From Paraburkholderia phytofirmans PsJN (GTDB lineage: Bacteria; Pseudomonadota; Gammaproteobacteria; Burkholderiales; Burkholderiaceae): DNA of 64,000 nucleotides. Positions 38,004-46,888 of this stretch are shown here, piece by piece; the first letter of the stretch is position 1; every line of letters starts with the position of its first letter. Below the pieces are notes generated by a model, which saw nothing but the letters and a program-made list of their open reading frames with translations, had not been told where the DNA came from and searched no databases. The stretch covers positions 3,472,001 to 3,536,000 of the forward strand of contig NC_010676.1 of assembly GCF_000020125.1 (NCBI RefSeq), in the 5' to 3' direction. The position numbers and the translations under genes are program-made.

Positions 38004-38018
38004 GAGCCCGTCGGGCTC
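38004..38018. repeat. Palindrome GAGCCCG-T-CGGGCTC upstream of DUF4337 gene
   Basis: A 15-bp perfect palindrome with a single central base. A near-identical core recurs in the leader of the catabolic unit at about 59845. No T-run follows on either strand. Confidence 0.5.
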
Positions 38019-38084
38019 AATCTTAGCGTGTGACGCAGGGTGACGGAAAAGGTGCCTCTGAAAGACGCAGCCGCAAGAGGCGAG

Positions 38085-38261
38085 TTAATGAATGCCCAAC
38101 GCCAGCCACGTCCGCACCAACGGAATCATATGTTCGCCGCCGAGCATGCCGAGCAGTCCGACCAGCGCGACGGTTGGCGGCGCGGGCGACTTCACGTCCA
38201 TCACGCTGTAGAGGAGGCCGACCAGCACGCCGGCGGCCAGCGAGATCAAATACGCTTTCAT
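38085..38261 (-). CDS. XapX-domain small membrane protein
   Basis: This 58-residue gene was missed by length cut-offs but is clear: MKAYLISLAAGVLVGLLYSV, then MDVKSPAPPTVALVGLLGML and GGEHMIPLVRTWL. Two membrane segments with the conserved SPAPP turn define the XapX family, often encoded beside short-chain or quinone reductases. Function is unknown. It ends 17 bp before... the TAA lies at 38085, and the reductase gene upstream on this strand ends at 38317, 55 bp away, suggesting an operon. Confidence 0.88.
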   Translation of the reverse strand: MKAYLISLAAGVLVGLLYSVMDVKSPAPPTVALVGLLGMLGGEHMIPLVRTWLALGIH

Positions 38262-38316
38262 GACTGTTGTATCCGGGTGAGAGGCGGGCTGCCACGCCCG
38301 CCGGTCGCGATGGCGA

Positions 38317-39282
38317 TCACATTGCGATGACGACCCGGCCGCGTGTGCCGGCGGCCACGGCCTCGTAGGCTTCGCGAGCGCGTTCGAGCGGGAATGTCTG
38401 TGCGATCGCCGGGCCGGTCAGCTTGCCGGTTTCGAAGCCGTCGACTAGCGCCGTCATCAACGGCGCCGATTCCGCGACGCCGAGTTTCGCGCTGTCCACG
38501 CCGAGCAATTGCGTCTCGTTGTGATAGAAGTCGATCAGGTCGAATTCGACGCGGCGCTTGCCCGTGCCGCTGATTTCGAGCACGCGGCCACGACGTTTGA
38601 CGAGGCTCAACGCGGTCTCGAACGCTACGCCGCCGACGGTGTCGTACACCACGTCCGCGCCCGCGCCGTCGGTGAGCGCTCGCAAGCGGTCCGTGACGGT
38701 TTCATCGAACGGCACGTAGTCGTCGATCAGGCGGCCCGCCGGCGTGTTCGCGTCTAGCGCGTGACGGTCCACGGCGATCACGCGGGCGCCGCGCGCCTTG
38801 GCGATCTGCACCACCGCACCGCCCACGCCGCCACCGGCGCCGATCACGGCGATGGTTTCGCCCGATTGCAGATGCGCGTACTCGACCGTGCCGAGCCAGG
38901 CAACCACAAAGTTCACGCCGATCGCGGAGGCTTCCGCGTGGCTCAGCGTTTTGGGTTTGCGCGAGAGTGCCGCGAGCGGCAGCTTGATGAATTCGGCGTG
39001 CGTGCCGTCGCGCGTGAAGCCGATGTCGCCACCCGTGCCCCACACTTCGGCGCCGAGCCAGGCTTGCGGGCCGTCCACCACCACGCCGCTGAAGTCGCGG
39101 CCCGGCGTGCGCGGCAGCACCGTGTGTGCGAAATGCCCGGAGACGTTCTTGACGTCGCTCGGGTTCACCGAGGCTGCTTTGACCTGCACGACGACGTTGT
39201 CCGCATCGGCTTGCGGGGTCGGCAGGTCGGTGTAGTCGAGCACTTCGGGGCTGCCAAAAGATTTGAACTGGATGGCTTTCAT
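38317..39282 (-). CDS. NADP-dependent quinone-oxidoreductase-like alcohol dehydrogenase family protein
   Basis: A 321-residue medium-chain dehydrogenase/reductase of the zeta-crystallin/quinone reductase type. GROES-like N-terminus (SPEVLDYTDLPTP, SVNPSDVKNVSG), then the Rossmann motif IGAGGGVGGAVVQIAKARGARVIAV near residues 147-171. The zinc-binding Cys/His of true alcohol dehydrogenases are not present, so it is probably a zinc-independent quinone or enone reductase. ATG 39282 has TTGGAG upstream; the longer start at 39297 is less likely. Confidence 0.9.
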   Translation of the reverse strand: MKAIQFKSFGSPEVLDYTDLPTPQADADNVVVQVKAASVNPSDVKNVSGHFAHTVLPRTPGRDFSGVVVDGPQAWLGAEVWGTGGDIGFTRDGTHAEFIKLPLAALSRKPKTLSHAEASAIGVNFVVAWLGTVEYAHLQSGETIAVIGAGGGVGGAVVQIAKARGARVIAVDRHALDANTPAGRLIDDYVPFDETVTDRLRALTDGAGADVVYDTVGGVAFETALSLVKRRGRVLEISGTGKRRVEFDLIDFYHNETQLLGVDSAKLGVAESAPLMTALVDGFETGKLTGPAIAQTFPLERAREAYEAVAAGTRGRVVIAM

Positions 39283-39431
39283 CGGTTGTGGCTCCAATTG
39301 GATTCCGGGCTGCGTTGCGCGGTAGATTGAACGTTAGTCTAGGTGGCGGGCAGAAAGGCGTTGAGACAAAGGCTTTCGAAATTCGGACAAGACGTTTCCA
39401 AGTCCTGCGTGCTGGTACGCAGGGAACCTGA

Positions 39432-40262
39432 TCAACTTTGGCGGCTTTTCGCGGCTTCGGGCGAGACGGCGGACGCGATTTCGCTCAATGTGCCGCTTGG
39501 ATCGAACCCGGTCGGCGGTGCGCCCAGTTCGCGCCGGAACATGTCGCTGAAGCTGCTCGGCTGAAACCCGAGCGAGCGTGCGATGCTGCTCACCGGGCGT
39601 CCTTCGGCGAGCCAGGAGACGGCGACCGCCAGTTGCACCTGGCGGCGCCATTCTGCAAAGCCGACGCCCAGTTCGCGTGTGAAAAGCCGCGCCAGCGTCC
39701 GCACGCTCGCCCCGACCGACGCCGCATGCTGTTCGAAGCTGATCGCAATCGACGGATTGTCGATCACCGCGCGGCACAACGCATCGAGCCGCCGGTCCGA
39801 AGCGTCGGGCAGCGCGATGCGCAGCGACGAGCGCGGCGCGTGTCCCAGTTCCAGCATGGCGAGACGGTAGGCGGCGTCGAGATAGGTTTGATCGCGCGAG
39901 TCGCTGCCTTCATGCTCCGCGATCGACGTGATCAGTTCGCGCAGCAGGCCGTTCACTTCGAACACGTCGCTGCGGCGGCTCAGGTGACCGACATTACGCG
40001 CGTGGAGATAGAGGTTGCGCATCTCCACTTCGCTCATCATGTGGATGGAGTGCAGCGTGCCGGCCGGCAGCCAGACGGCGCGCTGCGGCGGCACGACCAG
40101 CGCTTCGCGGCCGACCTCGACCCACATCACGCCCGATACCGCGTACAGCACCTGCGCCCACGTGTGCGAGTGCGGGTCGATACGCAGTCCGCGCGGATAG
40201 TGCCGCGCGAGCGAACGGGCGTCGGCGTCGTCGTGGAGTTCGGGTGGGCGGGCTTTGGGCAC
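39432..40262 (-). CDS. AraC-family regulator with N-terminal cupin domain
   Basis: A 276-residue regulator: cupin sensing domain (residues about 25-110, HSHTWAQVLYAVSGVMWVE and PAGTLHSIHMM) and a C-terminal AraC double helix-turn-helix (SVGASVRTLARLFTRELG, SIARSLGFQPSSFSDMFRRELG). It lies 149 bp upstream of the quinone-reductase gene on the same strand and may control it and XapX. Confidence 0.92.
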   Translation of the reverse strand: MPKARPPELHDDADARSLARHYPRGLRIDPHSHTWAQVLYAVSGVMWVEVGREALVVPPQRAVWLPAGTLHSIHMMSEVEMRNLYLHARNVGHLSRRSDVFEVNGLLRELITSIAEHEGSDSRDQTYLDAAYRLAMLELGHAPRSSLRIALPDASDRRLDALCRAVIDNPSIAISFEQHAASVGASVRTLARLFTRELGVGFAEWRRQVQLAVAVSWLAEGRPVSSIARSLGFQPSSFSDMFRRELGAPPTGFDPSGTLSEIASAVSPEAAKSRQS

Positions 40263-40390
40263 GGCGGCTTGGCTCAGGCTTTGCGCATTGCGGACGAAGG
40301 TCGCGGACCGGGGCGATCCGTTCGCGAAGCATAGCGCGAGGTGCGTGCCTGCGCAGCTTGCGCGCCGGTCGGCGCGTTCGGGTGCGCGTG

Positions 40391-40450
40391 GATTCGCTTA
40401 TGTGCGCTTATGTGCGCTTACGTGTGCTCGCGTGCGCTTACGTGCGATGG
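40391..40450. repeat. Six 10-bp units at the 3' end of the AEC transporter gene
   Basis: Units read TGTGCGCTTA with variants (GATTCGCTTA, CGTGTGCTCG, CGTGCGCTTA, CGTGCGATGG), exactly 10 bp apart. The array spans the transporter stop codon at 40438-40440, so the last codons of the gene lie inside it. The period is not a multiple of three, so unit changes would shift the C-terminus. Confidence 0.82.
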
Positions 40451-41382
40451 CCCATCAACAGCAGCAGCAACGAGAGGGTCACGATCGAGCCTACGGTCGA
40501 GAGCAAGATCGTTCGCGAGGTGATGTGCGCTTCACGCTCGTAGAACTCGGCGAGCATGAACGGGCCGGTGCCGGTGGGCAACGCGGCGAGAATGACCGCC
40601 ATTTCGACCAGCGTCGACGAGAGCCCAAACACGCGTGCCGCGAGCCACCAGGTCAGCGCCGGCTGCACGAGCAGCTTCACGCCAGTGAGCAGCCAGGAGA
40701 TGCCTCGTGCGCCGGCGTCGGCCGGGCGCTTCTCGGCGAGGAACAGACCGAGGCTCACCAGCGCGCATGGACTCGCTGCGCCGCCCAGCAGTTTCAGGAA
40801 GGTCTCCGCGCTGGCCGGCAACGCGACGTGGAGGCTGGCAAACAGCACGCCGGCAATCGGCGACACGATCAGCGGATTGCGGGCCAGCGAGCGCAGCACT
40901 TTCAAACCCAGCTTATGTGGCGTGCGTTCGGTCTGCAGACCGACTTCGATCAGCACGATGGCAACCGCGAACAGCACACATGCGACAAGGATCGTGGCGA
41001 TCGTAGTCGGCGTCAGGCTCGCCGAGCCGAACGCGATCATGCCAAGCGGGAAGCCGATATAGCCGGTGTTCGGATACGAGGCCGCAATCGCATCGACGCT
41101 TGCATCCGCGAGATGCCGGCCGGTCATTAACCGCATCGCCAGAATCAGCACGAACACGCTAACGCACGCAATCGAAAATGTAGCGACGAAGGCCGGTTGA
41201 TAGAGCTGCTGCCACGTGGCGTGCGCCATGATGTCGAACAGCAGCGCCGGCAGTGCCAGCCAGACCACGAAGCGGTTCAGCTCCGACGCCGAGTTTGGTC
41301 CGAGCACGTTGCGCCGGCGGCAGGCGAAACCCGCGAAAATCAAACCGAAAACGGGAAGCAGGATTTCGAGGGTGGCTAACAT
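40438..41382 (-). CDS. AEC-family transporter
   Basis: A 314-residue inner-membrane protein with about ten hydrophobic segments (auxin efflux carrier family). N-terminal LEILLPVFGLIFAGFACRRR, SYPNTGYIGFPLG and C-terminal PTGTGPFMLAEFY are typical. Bacterial members move malonate, malate or other organic acids. I start at ATG 41382; an in-frame start at 41448 would enter the promoter shared with the divergent LysR gene. Confidence 0.9.
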   Translation of the reverse strand: MLATLEILLPVFGLIFAGFACRRRNVLGPNSASELNRFVVWLALPALLFDIMAHATWQQLYQPAFVATFSIACVSVFVLILAMRLMTGRHLADASVDAIAASYPNTGYIGFPLGMIAFGSASLTPTTIATILVACVLFAVAIVLIEVGLQTERTPHKLGLKVLRSLARNPLIVSPIAGVLFASLHVALPASAETFLKLLGGAASPCALVSLGLFLAEKRPADAGARGISWLLTGVKLLVQPALTWWLAARVFGLSSTLVEMAVILAALPTGTGPFMLAEFYEREAHITSRTILLSTVGSIVTLSLLLLLMGHRT

Positions 41383-41506
41383 CGGCACAGAGATGTGGGG
41401 GAAGCGTGGCGATTCGCCAGCGTAGAGGTTAGCGGCGATACAATCCAATACTGTTTTCTGTGCTTAATAATACCTTTTTTGCATTGTCATTTTGCGTGAG
41501 GGCATC

Positions 41507-42373
41507 GTGATTGATATCAAGCCGCTGCGCTACTTCGTGACGCTGGCCGAGACGCGCCATTTCGGCCGGGCGGCAGCGCGTCTCAATCTGTCGCAGCCGC
41601 CGTTGAGCCGTCAACTGGCGGCGCTGGAGGCGAGCGTCGGCGTGACGTTGGTCGAGCGCAGCCCGCGCAGCGTGAGCTTGACCGCTGCGGGCGAGCGTTT
41701 TTACGCCGACGCGAAAGCGATTCTCGCCTCCGTTGAGCAAGCGGTCAGCAATGCGCAAGCCGCCGCGCAGGGTGACGCCGGCAAGCTCGCCATCGGCTTC
41801 ACGATGTGTGCGGCGTATAGCGTCGTGCCGGGTTATGCGCGGGCTTTCGGCGCGGCGTATCCCGAGGTCGCGTTGAATTTGCGCGAGGTCGTCTCGAACG
41901 ATCTCGCTGCGCAGGTGCTGACCGGGCAGATCGACGCGGCCATCATGTTCCCGAACGCGCCGGACAAGGGGCTCGCCGCACGCACGATTCTCAGCGAGCC
42001 GCTATGTGTTGCGCTGTCGCGCAGTCATCCGCGGGCTCGCGCGCGGCGTCTGAAGATCGCGCAACTGGCTGGCGAGCCGTTCGTGCTCGCGTCCGAGGAA
42101 GTCGCGCCAACATTGCGCGCGACGATCCTCGAGCATTGCCGCTCGGGCGGCTTCGAACCCGACATACGTTTCGAAGTGCAGTTGCAACAGACGGTGCTGA
42201 GTCTCGTCGACGAAGGGGTGGGCGTAGCGCTCGTGCCGGCTTCCATGCGCCGCGCGCAACTCGCGGGCGTGGTGTTCCGGCCGCTGGTCGATGCGCCGCT
42301 GATCGAACAGGTGTTGGCGTGGTCGCCGACGAATCGCAATCCCTGTCTGGCGCGCTTTCTCGAACTGGCGTGA
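41507..42373 (+). CDS. LysR-family transcriptional regulator (BenM/CatM-like)
   Basis: A 288-residue LysR regulator: MIDIKPLRYFVTLAETRHFGRAAARLNLSQPPLSRQLAALE is the BenM/CatM-type HTH opening, followed by an effector domain. The GTG at 41507 sits behind GAGGG; TTG 41492 would add five residues. It is divergent from the AEC transporter (124-bp gap), its probable target; the inducer would be an organic acid. Confidence 0.9.
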   Translation: MIDIKPLRYFVTLAETRHFGRAAARLNLSQPPLSRQLAALEASVGVTLVERSPRSVSLTAAGERFYADAKAILASVEQAVSNAQAAAQGDAGKLAIGFTMCAAYSVVPGYARAFGAAYPEVALNLREVVSNDLAAQVLTGQIDAAIMFPNAPDKGLAARTILSEPLCVALSRSHPRARARRLKIAQLAGEPFVLASEEVAPTLRATILEHCRSGGFEPDIRFEVQLQQTVLSLVDEGVGVALVPASMRRAQLAGVVFRPLVDAPLIEQVLAWSPTNRNPCLARFLELA

Positions 42374-42382
42374 GGTTCGGGC

Positions 42383-43057
42383 TTATGAACTGGCGAGGTG
42401 GTTTGTCTTGGTCGCGTCTACAGTGTCGTCCGGATAACGTAGCGCGTCTCGCTTGATCAGCCGGCGGCACCAGAAGGTCCAGACGGTCAGGCCGGCATAG
42501 ACGCCGTATCTCAGCACGTTGGAAGCGATGACCGAGCGCGGATCGTCGGGCCATTGCCAGACGATCAGACTGCGCAATATGTTCTCGCCCGTCATGCCGA
42601 TGCCCCACACGAGCGTCATCAAGCGGATGTACGCGACCAGCGAGGGACGTTCGCGCCAATGCTTTTCGAAGCTCTCGACGCTGCGATGATCCTCACGCGA
42701 CATGGTCGAGCGGGCGAGGTAAAACACCAGTGGCTTGGGCAGCGCGAGCGACAACAGGAACGATACGCCGATCATGCCGGAGACCATCGGGTCTGCGATC
42801 TCGCGCATTCGCGTGTTGCCGCCGAAGCCGATGCTGAGTGCCAGCAGCGACAGCACGATGCCGATCAGCACTTGTGCGCTGAGCGCGTCGAAATGGCGAT
42901 AGCGCAAAAGGTCCCAGCTTATCCAGGCGACCAGCGGCAGCGCCGACGCGGCCAGCGCGCCAAGCTGGCCCCAGTGCGGGAAAGCGAGCCGGTAGGCGAG
43001 CACGGGCAAGGCGACGTTCACGATCAGCGCGGTGAGGTAGCGCAGGCGAGTTTTCAT
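42383..43057 (-). CDS. VC0807-like integral membrane protein
   Basis: A 224-residue membrane protein with five to six hydrophobic segments and the opening MKTRLRYLTALIVNVALPVLAYRLAFP. It resembles the VC0807/septation-protein-A-like family of unknown function. ATG 43057 directly precedes the first membrane segment; a longer reading to 43234 has a low-quality N-terminus. It converges on the LysR gene with 9 bp between stops. Confidence 0.75.
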   Translation of the reverse strand: MKTRLRYLTALIVNVALPVLAYRLAFPHWGQLGALAASALPLVAWISWDLLRYRHFDALSAQVLIGIVLSLLALSIGFGGNTRMREIADPMVSGMIGVSFLLSLALPKPLVFYLARSTMSREDHRSVESFEKHWRERPSLVAYIRLMTLVWGIGMTGENILRSLIVWQWPDDPRSVIASNVLRYGVYAGLTVWTFWCRRLIKRDALRYPDDTVDATKTNHLASS

Positions 43058-43251
43058 CGACGGAGCGGTAGTGAGCGCGTGGCAACGATGGTTGGCCGTA
43101 CCCGGCGAGTGTAGGGCGAAGTCTCTTCGCATGCCATAGCTTTGCCGCACGCGCGCACGCAGGATTTTGTCCACGTCCCTGGCGCGCAAAAAATCTGCGA
43201 TCATCGAGCCGCTGATTGCCAAGCCATTCATCAACTATCCGCTCCTACGCA

Positions 43252-43785
43252 ATGCCGATTGCTCCCACGCTCCTCACCACCGCCCGCCTCACCCTGCGAC
43301 CCCACACCCGCGACGATTTCCTCGAAAGCTACGCGATGTGGTCCGATCCCGAAGTGATCCGCTACATCGGCGGCAAGCCCTTCACGCGCGAAGAAGTCTG
43401 GGCGCGTCTGCTGCGCTACGCCGGCCATTGGGCGATGCTGAACTACGGCTATTGGGTCGTGCGGGAAAAGCAGAGCGGCCGGTTTCTCGGCGAAGTCGGC
43501 TTTGCCGACTATCATCGCGAGATCGAACCGTCATTGATGGCGCCCGAAGTCGGCTGGGCGCTAGACCCGGCCGTGCATGGCCGCGGCTACGCGACCGAAG
43601 CCGTGCGCGCCGCGCTTGAGTGGGCGGACATGCAGTGGCCGGATGGCGAAACGGCCTGCATCGTTGCGCCGGAGAATCTGCCGTCGCTGCGCGTTGCTCA
43701 CAAGTGCGGCTATCGCGAGCAGCATCGCACCACGTACAAAGGCAAGCCGACCATCGTGCTGCGTCGGCAGGCCCACGCGGTTTGA
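43252..43785 (+). CDS. GNAT-family acetyltransferase (RimJ/RimL type)
   Basis: A 177-residue acetyltransferase: TARLTLRPHTRDDFLESYAMW at the start, GWALDPAVHGRGYATEAVRAAL for acetyl-CoA, ENLPSLRVAHKCGYRE near the end. RimJ/RimL-like proteins modify N-termini or small molecules. It is convergent with the next acetyltransferase gene. Confidence 0.9.
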   Translation: MPIAPTLLTTARLTLRPHTRDDFLESYAMWSDPEVIRYIGGKPFTREEVWARLLRYAGHWAMLNYGYWVVREKQSGRFLGEVGFADYHREIEPSLMAPEVGWALDPAVHGRGYATEAVRAALEWADMQWPDGETACIVAPENLPSLRVAHKCGYREQHRTTYKGKPTIVLRRQAHAV

Positions 43786-43863
43786 GCCGGCACGCGGCGA
43801 GCGCCGCGGTTGCCGGTCAGATGGAGCAAGCCATGCGCGCCGGCCGGCTCGACAATCAGCTCA

Positions 43864-44601
43864 TTAAGCGTCGCCGCTTGTCACTGCCCGCTGCCGTGCG
43901 ATCAGATCCGCCAGCCGCTCAACCTGCTGGCCTTGCGCATCGAAATTGCCGGTATCGAGCCATCGCGTATAGCTCGAACGCAGCGCGGGCCATTCACTGT
44001 CGATGATCGAAAACCACGCCGTGTCGCGATTGCGTTCGCGATACACGATCGCCTGGCGGAAGATCCCCTCGAACGTGAAGCCGTAGCGCAAAGCCGCCGC
44101 GCGCGACGGCGCGTTCAACGAATCGCACTTCCATTCGAAGCGCCGATAGCCGAGTTTGTCGAACACCTGGGTCATCAGCAGAAACATCGCTTCGGTGGCG
44201 ATGCGCGTGCGCTTCAGGCGCGGCGAATAGGTGACGTGGCCGACTTCAATCACGCCGTTGGCGCGGTCGATCCGCATCAGCGCCAGCGTGCCGACCGCCT
44301 TGCCGGTCGCCAGATCGATCACCGCATGGTGCAGCGGATCGGCGGACGCGGCGGCGCGCGTCAGATGCTCGCGATAGGCAGCGAGACTCTCGAACGGACC
44401 GACGCCCAGATAGGTCCAGTCGCGGCCGTCCGTGGCCGAGTTGTACGCGTCGTATAGGTCCTCGGCGTGACGTTCCACGTCTACCGGTTCGATCCGGCAA
44501 TAGCGGCCTATCAGCGGCTCGCGGCTTGGAGCCTGAGCGCCGTTCCAATCCGGCACGGGGGCACCTATCGGCTGGTCGAATGCGTTGCGTCTGGATTCCA
44601 T
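43864..44601 (-). CDS. GNAT-family acetyltransferase
   Basis: A 245-residue RimJ-like acetyltransferase. GHVTYSPRLKRTRIATEAMFLLM and SLNAPSRAAALRYGFTFEGIF are the acetyl-CoA and C-terminal motifs. I place the start at ATG 44601; the frame is open much further upstream, but that part lies opposite the MocR gene and has shadow composition. It is divergent from the MocR gene and may be under its control. Confidence 0.88.
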   Translation of the reverse strand: MESRRNAFDQPIGAPVPDWNGAQAPSREPLIGRYCRIEPVDVERHAEDLYDAYNSATDGRDWTYLGVGPFESLAAYREHLTRAAASADPLHHAVIDLATGKAVGTLALMRIDRANGVIEVGHVTYSPRLKRTRIATEAMFLLMTQVFDKLGYRRFEWKCDSLNAPSRAAALRYGFTFEGIFRQAIVYRERNRDTAWFSIIDSEWPALRSSYTRWLDTGNFDAQGQQVERLADLIARQRAVTSGDA

Positions 44602-44680
44602 ATCGTTGGTCCCATGCAGGAAGGTTGAAAGTTGCCGTCGGTTACGAATGATCGTCGATGATGAAAGAAAGATACGGCAA

Positions 44681-44706
44681 ACGTGGTATGTTAAAAAGAT
44701 CCACGT
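44681..44706. promoter_or_regulatory. Candidate operator ACGTGG-N14-CCACGT between GNAT and MocR genes
   Basis: A perfect 6+14+6 inverted repeat in the 132-bp divergent gap, centred on an AT-rich spacer (TATGTTAAAAAGAT) that may contain a -10 element of either promoter. MocR regulators commonly bind repeats in their own divergent promoter regions. Confidence 0.5.
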
Positions 44707-44733
44707 CAACGTCATTTGATAGGTCCAGCCGCG

Positions 44734-46257
44734 ATGATCGAGATCATTGGTCCGCTTGCCAGCCCGGCTGCGTCGGCGGCCGCCGGCGGCGGCGCAAAGC
44801 CCGAGCCGCTGCAAAAACAATTGCTCGAGCGCTTGCAGCAGGCGATTCTCGCGGGCCGTTTGCCTGCGGGGTCGCTGTTGCCGTCGTCGCGCCTGCTCGC
44901 GGCGGAAATGGGCGTGTCGCGCAACACGGTGGTGATCGCGTACGAGCATCTTGCCGCCGTGGGTTACGTGGTCGCCGACAAGAAGGGCACGCGCGTGAGC
45001 CCGCTTTCCAGCCCATCCGCGCGCGGTGAGCCGCCCTCGCAGCCGGCCGCGCCCGATGTGGCCTACGCGTCGCGCGTCGGGCAGTTCGCGGCCACGCGCA
45101 CCCACGCCGACAACACTTTCCCTCTGACGCCCGGCACGCCCGCCCTGGACCGTTTCCCGCTGACTGCGTGGCGGCGCGCGCTCGAACGCTCGATGGAACG
45201 CGCATCGCCCCTCGCGCTGGGCTACGGCACGCCCGCTGGCGAGCCGGCGTTGCGCGACGCGATCGCCGCACATTTGCGCATGGCGCGCGGCGTCCGCTGC
45301 GAAGGCTCGCAGGTGGTGATCACCGAGGGCGCGCAGGAGGCGCTGAACCTGTGCGTGCGCCTCTTCTCCAATCCCGGCGACGTGGCGTGGGTCGAGGATC
45401 CCGGCTATCGCGGCGCGAAGGCCGCGTTCAATCTGGGCGACCTGGCCACGCTGCCGATTCCCGTCGACGCCGAAGGCATGGCGGTGCCATCCGACGCATG
45501 GCGCACGCAACCGCCGAAGCTGATCTACACGTCGCCGGCGCATCAGTACCCGACGGGTTCGGTGCTGTCCGTGGCGCGTCGGCTGGAACTGATCGCCCAG
45601 GCGCGCCGCAGCGGCGCGTGGCTGATCGAAGACGATTACGACGGCGAGTTCCGCCACACCGGCGAGCCGATCGCCAGCATGCAAGGGCTGGTCGAGGACG
45701 CGCCGGTGTTGTACGTCGGCTCGTTCAGCAAAACGATGTTTCCCGCGCTGCGCATCGGCTTCGTGGTGTTGCCGCAGCCGATCGCGGCGCACACCGCCAT
45801 CGCGGTGCAGGAGATGCTGCGCGGCGGACATCGGCTGGAACAACTGGCGCTCGCGCATTTCATCGAGAGCGGCGAGTTCGGGCGGCATCTCGGACGTATG
45901 CGGCGTCTGTATCGCGAGCGCCAGCAGGCTTTGCGCGATGCGCTGACCGAGCATTTCGCGCCGTCGCAGATTCTCGGCGGCAATTGCGGCATGCATCTGA
46001 CGCTGCGCTTGCCGCCGCGCATCGACGATCGGACGCTGGCCGAACGTGCGCTCGCGCAAGGGCTCAATCCGCGCGCGCTGTCCGGCTTCGCATTGCAACC
46101 GCGCGCCGAAACGAATGGGCTCGTGATCGGTTACGGCAATACGCCGGCCGAACGGCTGGCGCCCGCAATCCGTGTGCTGGCCGGGCTCGCGGCCGGGTTG
46201 GACGGCAAGCCGAAGCGCCGGCCGGCAGCCACGTCGGGCACGAAGTTGCGCGTGTAA
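44734..46257 (+). CDS. MocR-type regulator (GntR HTH fused to PLP aminotransferase)
   Basis: A 507-residue MocR protein: N-terminal GntR winged helix (QLLERLQQAILAGRLPAGSLLPSSR, SRNTVVIAYEHL), a linker, and a fold-I aminotransferase-like domain with the PLP lysine in GSFSKTMFPALRIGF near residue 330. MocR proteins sense PLP or related ligands to control vitamin B6, taurine or amine genes. The divergent acetyltransferase is the only candidate target here. The start at 44734 is preferred over 44716, but the ribosome site is weak. Confidence 0.9.
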   Translation: MIEIIGPLASPAASAAAGGGAKPEPLQKQLLERLQQAILAGRLPAGSLLPSSRLLAAEMGVSRNTVVIAYEHLAAVGYVVADKKGTRVSPLSSPSARGEPPSQPAAPDVAYASRVGQFAATRTHADNTFPLTPGTPALDRFPLTAWRRALERSMERASPLALGYGTPAGEPALRDAIAAHLRMARGVRCEGSQVVITEGAQEALNLCVRLFSNPGDVAWVEDPGYRGAKAAFNLGDLATLPIPVDAEGMAVPSDAWRTQPPKLIYTSPAHQYPTGSVLSVARRLELIAQARRSGAWLIEDDYDGEFRHTGEPIASMQGLVEDAPVLYVGSFSKTMFPALRIGFVVLPQPIAAHTAIAVQEMLRGGHRLEQLALAHFIESGEFGRHLGRMRRLYRERQQALRDALTEHFAPSQILGGNCGMHLTLRLPPRIDDRTLAERALAQGLNPRALSGFALQPRAETNGLVIGYGNTPAERLAPAIRVLAGLAAGLDGKPKRRPAATSGTKLRV

Positions 46258-46487
46258 CTTTTTGCGTTTGTCCGCGCGGCCCATGTCGCGCTATCGTGTC
46301 GCTTATGCGCGGCGATTTCGGAGTGTGCGACATCGACGAATCGCCCGCAGCTCATGCCGCACGCGCCGCACTGCAACATCGCGTGACACGCGGTGCCGCA
46401 AGCGCGCTTGCCGGGCCGTTGCTGACCCCGGCATGAAGAAAGCCTTTGTTGTGGTTATCTATGATGATTTATCCGACCGGAGACGAC

Positions 46488-46820
46488 ATGAAGGAAATCG
46501 AACCGACCCCGTGGTTTGAGCTTGAGGCCCACACGCCCGTCCGTGAAGGCTGGTATGAGGTGCAGTTGACGAGCGGGGACACGGCCTTCGCGAAGTTTGG
46601 CGACGGCGTATGGACCGAGAAACCGTTGCTCGTGTTCACACACTGGCGCGGCTTGTCCGCCGATCCATCGACAGCCGGCGAAGGCGAAGCCGAATCGATC
46701 GCTGCCGAGGCCACCGCGGCCCAAGGCGTGCGCGCCGCCTGGAACGCGTTCTTCCCGGGACTTGGCGAGGAACAGCACAAGCCGCTGGACGCTGTACCCA
46801 ACGGTAAAGCGCCGCACTGA
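46488..46820 (+). CDS. Hypothetical protein
   Basis: A 110-residue protein (MKEIEPTPWFELEAHTPVREGWYEVQL). The Trp-rich N-terminal half, with LVFTHWRGLSADP, looks like small domain proteins found in phages and plasmids and in Burkholderia, but I cannot name the family. GGAGA precedes ATG 46488. Confidence 0.65.
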   Translation: MKEIEPTPWFELEAHTPVREGWYEVQLTSGDTAFAKFGDGVWTEKPLLVFTHWRGLSADPSTAGEGEAESIAAEATAAQGVRAAWNAFFPGLGEEQHKPLDAVPNGKAPH

Positions 46821-46888
46821 TGTACACCCGGGCGGCGGCTCGCGAGTTGCCGCCCTGATTTGCCTGATCTTACTTGCGCTTTAGCGCT

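Noticed and set aside
44602..46284. N-terminal two-thirds of an 806-codon minus frame leading into the acetyltransferase
   Set aside because: It is antisense to the MocR gene and has shadow composition; only the part from ATG 44601 is a recognisable GNAT.
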